A stretch of DNA of 23,429 nt from Botryllus schlosseri (Eukaryota; Chordata; Ascidiacea; Stolidobranchia; Styelidae), in the NCBI GenBank assembly GCA_000444245.1, contig ATSW01007651.1, positions 1 through 23,429 on the forward strand, in the 5' to 3' direction. A program made the translations under genes and the position numbers. Numbering within the stretch: the stretch's first letter is position 1; each line of letters starts with the position of its first letter. This document shows, piece by piece, positions 18,401 through 23,429 of the stretch. The notes beneath the pieces are model-generated. The model was not told where the DNA came from. It did not search any database and was given only the letters and a program-made list of their open reading frames with translations.

Positions 18401-20652
18401 ATATGCATTAAGAATCGATAATATGATGTTTGCAAGGGATATGAAAACCCATGCTCATCATTGCATTTCGCAGTTTCGAAACAACGCCATTCTGCCGTTC
18501 AGTATCAACAGATGCTACGGTGTCACATATGATATATGAGATTTTCAAATTTTCCTGTACATCATATTCTTCTAAGCGGTTTTCTAGACCGCTGAAAATA
18601 CCTAGAGTTGTTCTACTTTCGCCTTTTCGAACACCCAGTTTGATTTGTGCCAGACAAATTGAAATTATACGATATATACACTCTACATCTAAAATCGGAA
18701 TTATTAATTATTTATTAATTATTTAATATTGACTGTAAACAAGAACACGATGGGAATAATTCAATCTGGGCGATCAAAATGTACCAAAATACTATTTTAA
18801 ATCTTCGCAATTGGAATTGAGTCAGTTAAATTCAAATCAGTCGATAAATAAATTATATAGTCTGTATCTACAAAAGAAAGCCTATCCTCCATACAGTGAA
18901 AACTGGAAAAATTTTGTGCGGGAGGTTTTTGTTCAAATAGTCTTAACTTTTGTGAGTTTTGAAATCAGGACACAAAAGCTTATCATTTGTGACTACAGGA
19001 CACACAAAATTTTGAATTTATTTTTCTAGTCATAACCCCAATGTATCTGGATTACGCATGCGAGGTAAGTAGGCAGCGTAATCATGGCATATTAATGAAC
19101 AGGCTTCAAAGTAAACGAATTTCCTGTTTAGTTGATACAGCCTATGGTTTTAGTCCACGCATCAACATTCAGAGAGCAAGTTTAATGTTATGAATTCCAA
19201 GCAACCTTTCGCGGGCCGCACAGGATGACTTCGCGGGCCGCACTTTGCCCAGGCCTGGCCTAATCACTCTGTACTTTACACGGAAATATCATCAAAGTAT
19301 ACTGTTCTTTTTCACTTGCTTCAACCGACTCTGCCCCATCTATTTGAACTCACGTGACTGAAGGAACATCGATATTGACATCGATTTCCGGCGTATCTGG
19401 AGTTGCAGTTACACTTTATTTTACCAGTTATGTCGCTGCATGAGCCACTGCCACAAATACCGGTCGTGCACACTTCGTTTTCGCACTTGCTGCCACCATA
19501 TCCTGAAAAGTTAAATTCATTCATTTGGCACACACGCTATAGGGATAATTGCAAACACACATAAATCATGCATTAATCAAGATTGTGTGAAGTCAAACAT
19601 TTCGTCGTTAACACAGGTTCGACATAAAATTGATGCAAGGTTATTGTTCGGTACATCAAGTATACGAAACGTAACAGGAATGGACAAAATAAAAAAGCGT
19701 CGCAGTTTGAGTGGTATAGTGATTAATAATACACGCCGAAAAATTAAAGGCCTGAATAGAACTCAAGTAATACATATTTAGTTGTGGGGGTGCATAATGA
19801 TATTAGTCAATTGCAGTCCCATACTTTCGAAATTGAATGACACATCTTCGTAACTGACATCAAATCACCAATGACAATATAGTTAGGTCCCAGAAAGGTA
19901 TTCTGTTACTAGAGGTGGTCAAATTAATCATCCTTAGTACTCAAGCAGAAGCAGAATTCGCGTCAAGCAGAAGTCGAAGTAGACTGCTTCGACATAATAC
20001 ACATATTGAAATACATTTACCTTGTACTTCTGTTTGGGGTAGTTTTGTCATTGGAAATTGCTACTTCTACTTGTAGTTGAGTCGAAATTTTCAGTAATAC
20101 TACAATTATTACCCGAGTAACAATGTTGGATACTTTGCCCATCTCTGGCGCCTATTTCGCCCGGTTTTTAGGACAAGTTTACTGGCAGAAGTGATGCAAA
20201 CCTTTACAAAAAGATATATAAAGTAGTGTTACTTCATAACCGTTAAATATAAGTGGACACAGTCTGAAAACATATCTACTTGAGTGATCAAGGGAAAAAT
20301 CATACTTGAGTACTCCGAATATGTAAAAGCATTCGTTCATGACCATTTCTGGCCAGACAATCGGTGCTTTTCGAAATACGACCCTGTATACCTTACCTGT
20401 GACGCAGGTACAGTTGAAGTCAGCGCCATTTACGTTACAGGTTCCACGGTTTAGACAGGGTGAATTTAAGCATGGATCTACGTGTTCGCAATGAGTACCA
20501 ACGAATCCAGTATCACATACACAATTATATCTGAACAAGTTTAGAGGGACATGATATGAAATGCACCCAATGGAAGCATGATAATTACCCGTCGATTGCT
20601 TCCACACAGGTTCCGTTGACTGAACAAGTAGATTCATCACACCATGACTTCC
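6277..20652 (-). CDS. EGF-repeat plus ZP-domain secreted protein (12 exons, spliced)
   Basis: The coding exons, in transcript order, are 20652-20589, 20530-20397, 19502-19354, 14072-13967, 13679-13453, 11275-11168, 11102-10963, 10840-10780, 8706-8579, 8260-8155, 8004-7921 and 6414-6277. All introns are GT-AG and all phases agree, giving one frame of 480 codons plus stop. Counting from the tentative first exon, EGF-like repeats lie at about residues 22-53, 59-90, 95-125 and 129-164, each with six cysteines. The ZP domain lies at about 171-448. ZP-N cysteines are in VTC, PSC, DCGT and FELEC. ZP-C shows GDRLYVK, VACYAT, LEDGC, LYLHC, KVC, ETC and IKC. ZP domains polymerise into extracellular filaments or coats, and EGF repeats mediate binding. 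The last 45 residues are polar, with no membrane or GPI-type segment. Ascidian vitelline-coat proteins share this order, but orthology is not shown. Confidence 0.88.
6574..6610. repeat. GT-rich microsatellite
   Basis: An interrupted (TG)n run with TATG and GCG variants. It is bounded by two copies of the 11-mer TGACATATTGT, at 6566-6576 and 6610-6620. This suggests growth by slippage within a duplicated segment. Confidence 0.85.
6938..7186 (+). mobile_element. Probable hAT-type relic, or two adjoining end fragments
   Basis: The left edge CGGGGGCTCTTAAACTGGGG resembles the element at 1881. The right edge, inverted, is CAGAGGTTCTAAAACTTTC followed by a TTTGATCGCGGACCCCTT-like stretch. The termini match only loosely and no 8 bp duplication is seen. 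These may be ends of two different insertions. Confidence 0.4.
7279..7767 (+). mobile_element. hAT-type element, 489 bp, CAGTGGTTCTCAACC ends
   Basis: The ends are CAGTGGTTCTCAACC and its exact inverse. The 8 bp GGTTAACC is duplicated at 7271-7278 and 7768-7775. A minus-strand frame of 61 codons (7514-7699) with a Lys/Pro-rich stretch is enclosed, but it is too short and featureless to be called transposase. Perfect ends and an exact duplication suggest a fairly recent insertion in the last intron of the EGF-ZP gene. Confidence 0.88.
7921..8004 (-). CDS. EGF-ZP gene exon: end of ZP-C subdomain
   Basis: The exon encodes 28 residues from LYLHCASKVC to CKESDK, phase 0 on both sides. It carries four closing cysteines of the ZP-C module in the usual LHC...C...C...C order. 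The donor is AAG/GTATAA. The acceptor, CGAAAG, is weaker than the rest of the gene, but no other AG gives the required frame. Confidence 0.82.
8155..8260 (-). CDS. EGF-ZP gene exon: ZP-C core
   Basis: Acceptor TTTATACAG and donor AAG/GTGATT bound 35 residues, CVLDETFRFESVSDGDKL to NPGK. The first cysteine completes the hallmark DGC of ZP-C across the intron, where the split Gly codon is GG/T. The stretch AAYFSFESFSF is the typical aromatic-rich strand before the final cysteines. Confidence 0.88.
8579..8706 (-). CDS. EGF-ZP gene exon: ZP-C with VACYAT motif
   Basis: The exon reads ISINVNRDPTLSRGYELHP, then VACYATSDSTD, then RRYMMLEDG, entering in phase 0 and leaving in phase 2. CxAT followed by ...Y.ML.DG(C) is the signature of the ZP-C subdomain. 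The donor is GATGG/GTATAG. An unspliced reading runs on into intron and ends in a stop at about 8485. Confidence 0.88.
8911..9110 (+). mobile_element. Partial copy of the foldback-element arm
   Basis: The stretch from TTGCGGTCTA through CAAGTTTCGCGCTCGGCA to TACTGCCGTG closely parallels the right arm of the foldback element at 9570-9800, in the same orientation. It abuts the interrupted hAT copy at about 9111, replacing that copy's outer terminus. It is a degraded third arm. Confidence 0.6.
9111..10002 (-). mobile_element. hAT-type element split by a foldback insertion
   Basis: Read on the minus strand from 10002, the terminus is CAGTGGCTCACAAACTTTTT followed by AGACTAGGGCCC and AGTGAAAAATTTTCGCGCCCC. 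The same sequence with changes begins the element at 16583-16907. The GCTAGCAATCCC block and the GGTAAATCGCGCGAA block of that copy also recur, on opposite sides of 9244-9877. The outer left terminus is missing at about 9111. It is an older relic, flanked on the right by TTTTAGTT with no matching left duplication. Confidence 0.65.
9244..9877. mobile_element. Foldback (long inverted-repeat) element
   Basis: CATAGTGTGCTAC at the left and CATAGTGTCCTAC (inverted) at the right begin two arms of roughly 240-280 bp. The arms pair imperfectly through blocks such as CACGGCTCACTGCGATTGGT and GTGACGCAACA(C/A)TGCCGTCTG. A spacer of about 110 bp (9487-9599) separates them. Flanks CATCAAAG and GATTAAAC are diverged remains of one target when compared with the uninterrupted relative at 16725-16740. 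Overlapping frames on both strands in the arms are by-products of the palindrome. Confidence 0.75.
10003..10779. other. Intron interior, nothing recognised
   Basis: This is the upstream part of the 2073 bp intron between exons 10780-10840 and 8579-8706. A 63-codon minus frame at 10221-10412 has no splice-site pair that would keep phase (0 to 0) convincingly, and no domain. No repeat family was recognised here. Confidence 0.5.
10780..10840 (-). CDS. EGF-ZP gene exon: start of ZP-C (GDRLYVK)
   Basis: Acceptor CTTGTATTTCAG and donor AAAG/GTCAGT bound 61 bases encoding DSDFYNQTSSYIIGDRLYVK after a split Asn codon. The motif (I/V)GD.LYVK opens the ZP-C subdomain in many ZP proteins. NQT is an N-glycosylation sequon. 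The exon enters in phase 2 and leaves in phase 0. Confidence 0.88.
10963..11102 (-). CDS. EGF-ZP gene exon: end of ZP-N and interdomain linker
   Basis: Acceptor AACATACAG and donor ACAA/GTAGGA bound 46 codons plus two bases. The exon begins FELECTL, carrying the fourth ZP-N cysteine, and continues through a linker with NVT and NET glycosylation sequons to SNVAIY. The linker is long and acidic. It enters in phase 0 and leaves in phase 2. Confidence 0.86.
11168..11275 (-). CDS. EGF-ZP gene exon: ZP-N middle strands
   Basis: Exactly 36 codons, phase 0 to phase 0, read YGEENVTYKNRLVAGGSKVK and on to MTRKAGHFS. In ZP-N modules the pattern N.(V/T)(I/T)Y.N.L followed by I(T/M)R lies just before the F.(V/L).C strand, which the next exon supplies. 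The acceptor is TTTTCGTACAG and the donor TCG/GTTAGT. Confidence 0.87.
11276..11924. other. Intron interior with a small hairpin
   Basis: This is the downstream side of the 2177 bp intron that hosts the element at 11925-13169. At 11851-11874 an 8 bp stem (ATAAGCAC and GTGCTTAT) encloses an 8-base loop. A CTTAGTACCAC motif occurs twice near 11387-11422. No coding signal was seen. Confidence 0.5.
11925..13169 (-). mobile_element. hAT-type non-autonomous element, CAGAGGTGGTCA family, copy 2
   Basis: The ends are CAGAGGTGGTCA and TGACCACCTCTG-type inverted repeats. The exact 8 bp TTTTCATA flanks both sides (11917-11924 and 13170-13177). Its order is the reverse of copy 1: the end that begins GTCAGTAACGAAGTACTTC is on the left here and on the right there. 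Both ends carry CTACTTGAGTA and GAAGTAG clusters. It is 1245 bp long and lacks a recognisable transposase. Confidence 0.88.
13453..13679 (-). CDS. EGF-ZP gene exon: start of ZP domain
   Basis: Acceptor TTGTGTTTTACAG and donor ATTGAG/GTAGCC bound 75 codons after a split Glu. PCEVTCYPTSMTAECDMLF opens the ZP-N fold with its first cysteine. RAPSC gives the second, and SYSDCGTEIE gives the diagnostic third (CGT). Between them lies an insertion rich in Ser, Tyr and Arg. It enters in phase 1 and leaves in phase 0. Open frames on the plus strand here are antisense shadows. Confidence 0.9.
13967..14072 (-). CDS. EGF-ZP gene exon: EGF repeat 4
   Basis: Acceptor ATATTGTGCAG and donor AAAG/GTATGT bound 35 codons, LCDSKYGGTCTDL to GEKCQFKK. 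Five cysteines are here, and the first cysteine of the domain comes from CSFSH at the end of the preceding exon, giving six in the EGF order. It enters in phase 0 and leaves in phase 1. Confidence 0.88.
14073..14360. other. Intron 5' side of EGF-4 exon, nothing recognised
   Basis: This is the downstream part of the 5281 bp intron. Short overlapping frames occur on both strands, without domains. No repeat was identified before the hAT terminus at 14361. Confidence 0.45.
14361..14450 (+). mobile_element. hAT-type terminus (CAGTGATTCCCAAACTGTG)
   Basis: The stretch begins CAGTGATTCCCAAACTGTG and continues with TGCTGCGGAACACTGGTGTG and a TGTGCCG repeat. This is a widespread hAT-type end in animal genomes. 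The other end is absent; it is followed directly by a tRNA-like B box and then by a truncated CAGAGGTGG element. Confidence 0.5.
14455..14485 (+). repeat. tRNA-like B-box motif, possible SINE scrap
   Basis: GCGGGTTCGATCCCGGC contains GGTTCGATCCC, an excellent match to the RNA polymerase III B box, set in a GC stem as in a tRNA T arm. No A box or acceptor stem is present upstream. It is at most the broken end of a tRNA-derived SINE. Confidence 0.3.
14525..15242 (+). mobile_element. hAT-type element, CAGAGGTGGTCA family, copy 3 (left-truncated)
   Basis: The right terminus ends GTTACTGACCACCTCTG exactly as copy 1 does. Upstream the sequence follows copy 1 and the reverse of copy 2 through landmarks such as GACACGCCATGGACTGCTA and the GCGCGAAGCGCGAC motif. 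The left part is missing, and homology fades at about 14525. It has the same orientation as copy 1 and is opposite to copy 2, across exons 13453-13679 and 13967-14072. Confidence 0.78.
15243..16313. other. Intron interior, no gene recognised
   Basis: This is the middle of the 5281 bp intron. At 16094-16136 there is a run of CCGGATAACC/CCGTGT-like short repeats. Two overlapping minus frames between 15981 and 16326 are GC-richer than their surroundings but show no cysteine pattern or domain. A TATATAAGG motif at 15271 has no other promoter evidence. Confidence 0.4.
16583..16907 (+). mobile_element. hAT-type MITE, 325 bp, inside the 2.9 kb element
   Basis: The left end is CTGTGGTTCTCAAACATTTT, followed by TTAGACACGCTCCCC and AGTGAAAAATTTCGCGCCC. 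The right end, inverted, is CATTGGTTCTCGAACTGG. The two ends match well after the first three bases. The flanks (TACCTAAA and CATTAAAA) do not make a clear duplication. It is the unsplit relative of the copy at 9111-10002. Confidence 0.68.
17589..18016 (+). mobile_element. hAT-type MITE, 428 bp, TAGAGYYCGACCGAT ends
   Basis: Left end TAGAGCTCGACCGATATTGG and right end, inverted, TAGAGTCCGACCGATTATCGG form the terminal repeats. The exact 8 bp GTATATTC flanks both sides (17581-17588 and 18017-18024). Several CCGATA motifs recur near both ends as subterminal repeats. It is non-coding. It lies inside the older 16314-19257 element, so it inserted later. Confidence 0.86.
19354..19502 (-). CDS. EGF-ZP gene exon: end of EGF 2, EGF 3, start of EGF 4
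   Basis: Acceptor AACTTTTCAG and donor CAC/GTGAGTT bound 49 codons after a split Gly. YGGSKC closes EGF repeat 2. CTTGICGSGSCSD to AGNRC is EGF repeat 3 with all six cysteines in one exon. CSFSH begins EGF repeat 4. It enters in phase 1 and leaves in phase 0. The following intron is the longest in the gene (5281 bp). Confidence 0.9.
19910..20351. mobile_element. Degraded hAT-type sequence related to the CAGAGGTGG family
   Basis: TAGAGGTGGTCAAATTAAT opens at 19910. A terminus reading inward CAGAGATGGGCAAAGTATCC closes at 20147. A further TGACCATTTCTG end lies at 20340-20351. GAAGTAG and TACTTGAGTA motifs are scattered between them. No target duplication was found for either pairing, so this may be one decayed copy or two overlapping relatives. 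Its edge is 45 bases from the splice donor of the exon at 20397. Confidence 0.5.
20397..20530 (-). CDS. EGF-ZP gene exon: end of EGF 1 and most of EGF 2
   Basis: Acceptor CTTGTTCAG and donor ACAG/GTAAGG bound 44 codons: YNCVCDTGFVGTHCEHVDPC, then LNSPCLNRGTC, then DFNCTCVT. CxCxxGFxGxxC is the canonical EGF ending, and C...C..RGTC...C.C starts repeat 2. It enters in phase 2 and leaves in phase 1. The gene's strongest EGF signature is here. Confidence 0.92.
20589..20652 (-). CDS. EGF-ZP gene exon: first half of EGF 1
   Basis: Acceptor ATATTTGCAG and donor GACGG/GTAATT bound 64 bases encoding KSWCDESTCSVNGTCVEAID, with a split codon at each side. The three cysteines join the next exon across a 58 bp intron to complete EGF repeat 1. 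It enters in phase 1, so at least one exon lies upstream. Confidence 0.87.
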
Positions 20653-20983
20653 CTGCAAATATCACATGTTGAATATGGAATAAAAACAATGCCCGAACCT
20701 CTGAGTGTCGTTTTTCAACCCATGACCTCATGTATTACAATAATCTCCCGTCGCACCAAACGGGTAGCGCATATTTTTAATTTGTCGGAAAGTTTAATAT
20801 GACGTGATATAAATAATAATCAACTTCAGTTCACAATTTTAGAGACTGCTTCGTATAGTTAACAAAACAGATGCTCCACTTGTCTCCCCTCACCCTACGT
20901 CACTGACGTATCACATGGTGGGTATGTACGGCTGTAGTGACCATGTTTGGCTCCACCTACCCATGTGAGCAGAAAATATAGCG
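20653..20983. other. Intron between the first EGF exon and a hAT element
   Basis: The minus strand was read in all frames for a further EGF or signal exon with phase 1 exit; none was seen. The last eight bases (ATATAGCG) are the target duplication of the neighbouring element. Confidence 0.45.
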
Positions 20984-21087
20984 CATTGCTCTTCAACCTT
21001 TTTCGTCGGGGTACACCCTTTTAACGTTTACTCAAAACTCGTACACCCCTGAACAGATAATACACCGATGCCGTAGAAAGCCCTATC

Positions 21088-21939
21088 CGGGGGATGCTCA
21101 ACCTTTTTGCTATTCACGGTCACATTTCGATTATATCTAGCATTATGGCCGCATAGCAGCGAAGAGTCGTCATGACCTATTTGAAGAACAAGTAATCATG
21201 TTCAATTGGCTACCGGGAACTTCGCACCGCGGCGAGACCTTTTGGTGGTCTGTACCATTACTGTTATCTTGAGATATATACCTTACGCATAAAAGTTTCT
21301 AATAGTGGAAGCTGAATACCCACTCAGACTTACTATATATGCACCCAAATCGCGAGAATTACTTTCAGGAAAAGTTATTGGGTTAAGTAGCCTATTATAG
21401 TCGCGTGGAGCGCGAAATGTTTATCAACCTTATGAGTGAATTTCGTCGATAACATTGGTAATTTCACAGATTTTACTGTTACATATTTATCCATTCTCAA
21501 CCCACGTGATCATATTAACCGGTACAGCTGATGGAGGGAGTGTCTTCGAAAATCTTGGCCATAAGATTATTGATGATTCATCTTCCGGTTTTGGTAATCA
21601 CTTTGTTGGATTTTGTTACTGCATGACCTCCCATCAGGTTTGTTGGCATAGCCAAAATATACGGGAAATGCTCAAACGTACTAAAAAACGTCATTAGTTA
21701 GACAAACACGATTACCACTTGGTATATCTCTATGGAGCGCGTCATTTTCTTAGACGTTTCGAATTTGTACGGTGGGGCTCAGATTGCAAGGACACTATTA
21801 TAGTAAGAATTCGCTCAGAGATTTGGGAACCAATTCAAATTGCACGTGCCAGCACATGCAAATAATTGTAGGGCCGTATAATTGTAGTTACGGTTTTACA
21901 GGTCCATGACGCCGTACGTACGCAGGTTGGCCACTCCTG
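21088..21939 (+). mobile_element. Tentative nested hAT-type element
   Basis: The left edge CGGGGGATGCTCAACC and the right edge, inverted, CAGGAGTGGCCAACCTGCG are both hAT-like, but they match each other only roughly. Flanks GCCCTATC and GCCTAACC agree at five of eight bases. They could be two unrelated ends. Confidence 0.3.
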
Positions 21940-22030
21940 GCCTAACCGAAATAGGAATGAGCAAGGCTACAACGTACAGGAAATGTTATATATTAATCAC
22001 GTCTTGAAGTTCCCGGACCAACCTCCAACT

Positions 22031-22075
22031 TAGTGGTTCTCGAACTCGACCCCGAGACCCCCTGGCAACGCTGCT
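22031..22075 (+). mobile_element. hAT-type terminus, orphan
   Basis: TAGTGGTTCTCGAACTCGAC followed by CCCGAGACCCCCTGG is a typical hAT left end. No right end was found before the host element closes at 22507. Confidence 0.4.
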
Positions 22076-22523
22076 GCAATTATGTACAGTGTATACTGCG
22101 CTATTCATAACAATCTGGCAGAGAGAACCGATTTAAAATGTCTGAGCTGTCACGGCGGTTTCCTCGAGAATCACTACAGACAGATATAGCAAGCAAATTC
22201 CGCCTTGTTCTGCTCCAAAAGTAACCAACAAGCTCATTACCAACAGTTTAATGACGAGGAGAAAGATTTGCTGATGACATCACAAAAGGAATGTAATATA
22301 CAAGCTGCGTACAGTATAGATATGGACATTGTACTATGTGGCATATCCGGTTCTGAAGCATGAACTTGTCTATTTATTGTGATAGCTAGTTATAGGTCCA
22401 TTGCAACGCCGATCTGGTACACCCCAGTACACCGCATCCGAGTGGTACACCCTTTAAACATTATGGTACACCCTGGGGTGTACGATACACCCGGTTGAAG
22501 AGCCTCGATATAGCGCACACTAC

Positions 22524-22575
22524 GAATCCCATATATTAGTACTACCAATAAGCCACGGATGTTCAATTGTGACAT
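22524..22575 (-). CDS. Tentative first exon of the EGF-ZP gene (signal peptide)
   Basis: ATG at 22573-22575 opens MSQLNIRGLLVVLIYGI: a short charged N-region and a hydrophobic core, as in a secretion signal. A donor-like ATTC/GTAGTG leaves one extra base, exactly the phase the exon at 20589-20652 needs, giving ...YGI-R-KSWC. The donor is not strong and the signal is short, so a different upstream exon is possible. It lies just outside the 20984-22507 element. Confidence 0.4.
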
Positions 22576-22855
22576 AACTGTTGATTGACATGTATGGCTC
22601 TTTAGGAGTTACAATTGAAAATATTGGGCCAACATGGCTCTTTGGTCGAAAAAGGGTCCCAACCATGATGAACTAACGGTAGCCGAGTCTCGTTATACTG
22701 AAGGCTGTCCACAGGTGGTCCCGAGTCACAACGGACATGCAAATATTTCTTGAATACAAATATAGCATAACTTATAACATTCTATGCGGTGTACTGTAGT
22801 GTACACTGTATATTAGGGCTCTTCAAAAATGACTTTATTTCTCAAATCGTACTGG
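22576..22855. other. Candidate upstream region of the EGF-ZP gene
   Basis: If the exon at 22524-22575 is correct, this holds the promoter. AT-rich TATATTTGTAT occurs on the minus strand near 22755-22765, without other support. At 22814-22830 TAGGGCTCTTCAAAAATG resembles a transposon end and may mark the outer edge of the long inverted repeat that follows. Confidence 0.3.
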
Positions 22856-23429
22856 CTACTTGATAAAATTGTTAGGTTACCTAATTTAAGCCTACGCAGA
22901 ATATTTGGTTCAATTCCAGCCAGTAACCGCTTTGCTACAGGAGAAGTAAGTTTCTGTTAATTATATAAAAATAAATAATAAAAAATTTGAAAATTTTCTG
23001 TTCACCTCATGAAAGTGTTAGGCTATCTATAGAAACGATGCTCACCAAATTTGGTTCAATTTCAACAAGTGGAAGCGGAGTTATTGGCGTCAAAAAATGT
23101 GAATAAAATAGTATTTACGGTGAGCACAACCCTAATAAATGAACAATGAATCGGTCACCGTAAATACTATTTTATTCAAATTCAAAATTGTTCGACGGCA
23201 ATTACTCCGTTTCCACAGGTTGGAACTGAACCAAATTTGGTGAGCATCGTTTCTATAGACAGCCTAACACTTTCATGGGGTGAACAGAAAATTGTCAAAA
23301 TTTTTATTATTTATTTTTACATATTAAATAGAAACTTACTTCTCCTCTAGCAAAGCGATTACAGGCTGGAATTGAACCAAATTTTGTGTGTAGGCTTAAA
23401 TTAGGTAACCTAACAATTTTATCAAGTAG
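22856..23429. repeat. Long inverted repeat (foldback), about 270 bp arms
   Basis: The left arm begins CTACTTGATAAAATTGTTAGG and the window ends with its inverse. The arms meet around 23142-23143, with an unpaired centre of about 25 bases. By eye the arms agree at nearly nine of ten positions, including GCTTTGCTA, GTTAGGCT and a GTATTTACGGTGA block beside the centre. The structure probably continues past the window. It is most likely a foldback transposon. Confidence 0.88.

Larger units (their letters stand above)
16314..19257 (+). mobile_element. hAT-type element, 2.9 kb, CAGGSSTGGGCAA ends, nested host
   Basis: The left end is CAGGGGTGGGCAATTA, with a nearby CCGCGGGCC. The right end, inverted, is CAGGCCTGGGCAAAGTGCGG, with two copies of TTCGCGGGCCGCAC. 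Flanks GACTGATC and GCCTAATC agree at six of eight bases, fitting an aged 8 bp duplication. Short frames inside are not recognisable as transposase. It contains two smaller insertions, at 16583-16907 and 17589-18016. Confidence 0.7.
20984..22507 (+). mobile_element. hAT-type element, 1.5 kb, GCTCTTCAACC ends
   Basis: The termini are CATTGCTCTTCAACC and, inverted, CGAGGCTCTTCAACC, with shared GGGTGTACC-type repeats just inside (several GTACACCC copies at each end). The exact 8 bp ATATAGCG flanks both sides (20976-20983 and 22508-22515). An 80-codon plus frame at 21455-21697 is not recognised. It appears to hold other hAT ends at 21088-21939 and 22031. It sits in the first intron if the exon at 22524 is real. 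Confidence 0.83.

Overview
The window reads as nuclear DNA of an animal: AT-rich, intron-rich, and full of small cut-and-paste DNA transposons. The one gene I can reconstruct encodes four EGF-like repeats followed by a zona pellucida (ZP) domain. That architecture occurs in egg-coat and other extracellular-matrix proteins. Ascidian vitelline-coat proteins are the closest published design I know of, so an invertebrate deuterostome, perhaps a tunicate, is my guess. The species cannot be proven from this window.

The gene lies on the minus strand and fills most of the window. Twelve coding exons run from 20652 down to a stop codon at 6277-6279. Every intron is GT-AG and every intron phase matches its neighbour, so one frame runs through all twelve for 480 codons plus the stop. 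A poly(A) signal follows at 6256-6261. A tentative signal-peptide exon at 22524-22575 has the phase needed to complete a secreted protein of about 498 residues. After the ZP domain comes a short polar tail with no membrane segment.

Layout on the plus axis: 1-4700 holds hAT fragments, a possible first exon of a neighbouring minus-strand gene (939-1111), a complete 1.13 kb hAT-type element (2783-3912) and a 269 bp element (3949-4217). 4700-6240 is intergenic, with only unassigned reading frames. 6277-22575 is the EGF-ZP gene. 22818 to the window end is a long, nearly uninterrupted inverted repeat.

The long introns owe much of their length to hAT-type insertions, several with exact 8 bp target duplications (7279-7767, 11925-13169, 17589-18016, 20984-22507). 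Some are nested: 17589-18016 and 16583-16907 sit inside 16314-19257, and a foldback element at 9244-9877 splits an older copy. Introns of 58, 65, 122, 150 and 287 bp carry none. No transposase gene was recognised, so these look like non-autonomous or decayed copies. I found no rRNA, intact tRNA or CRISPR array, and no element that I could support as viral.
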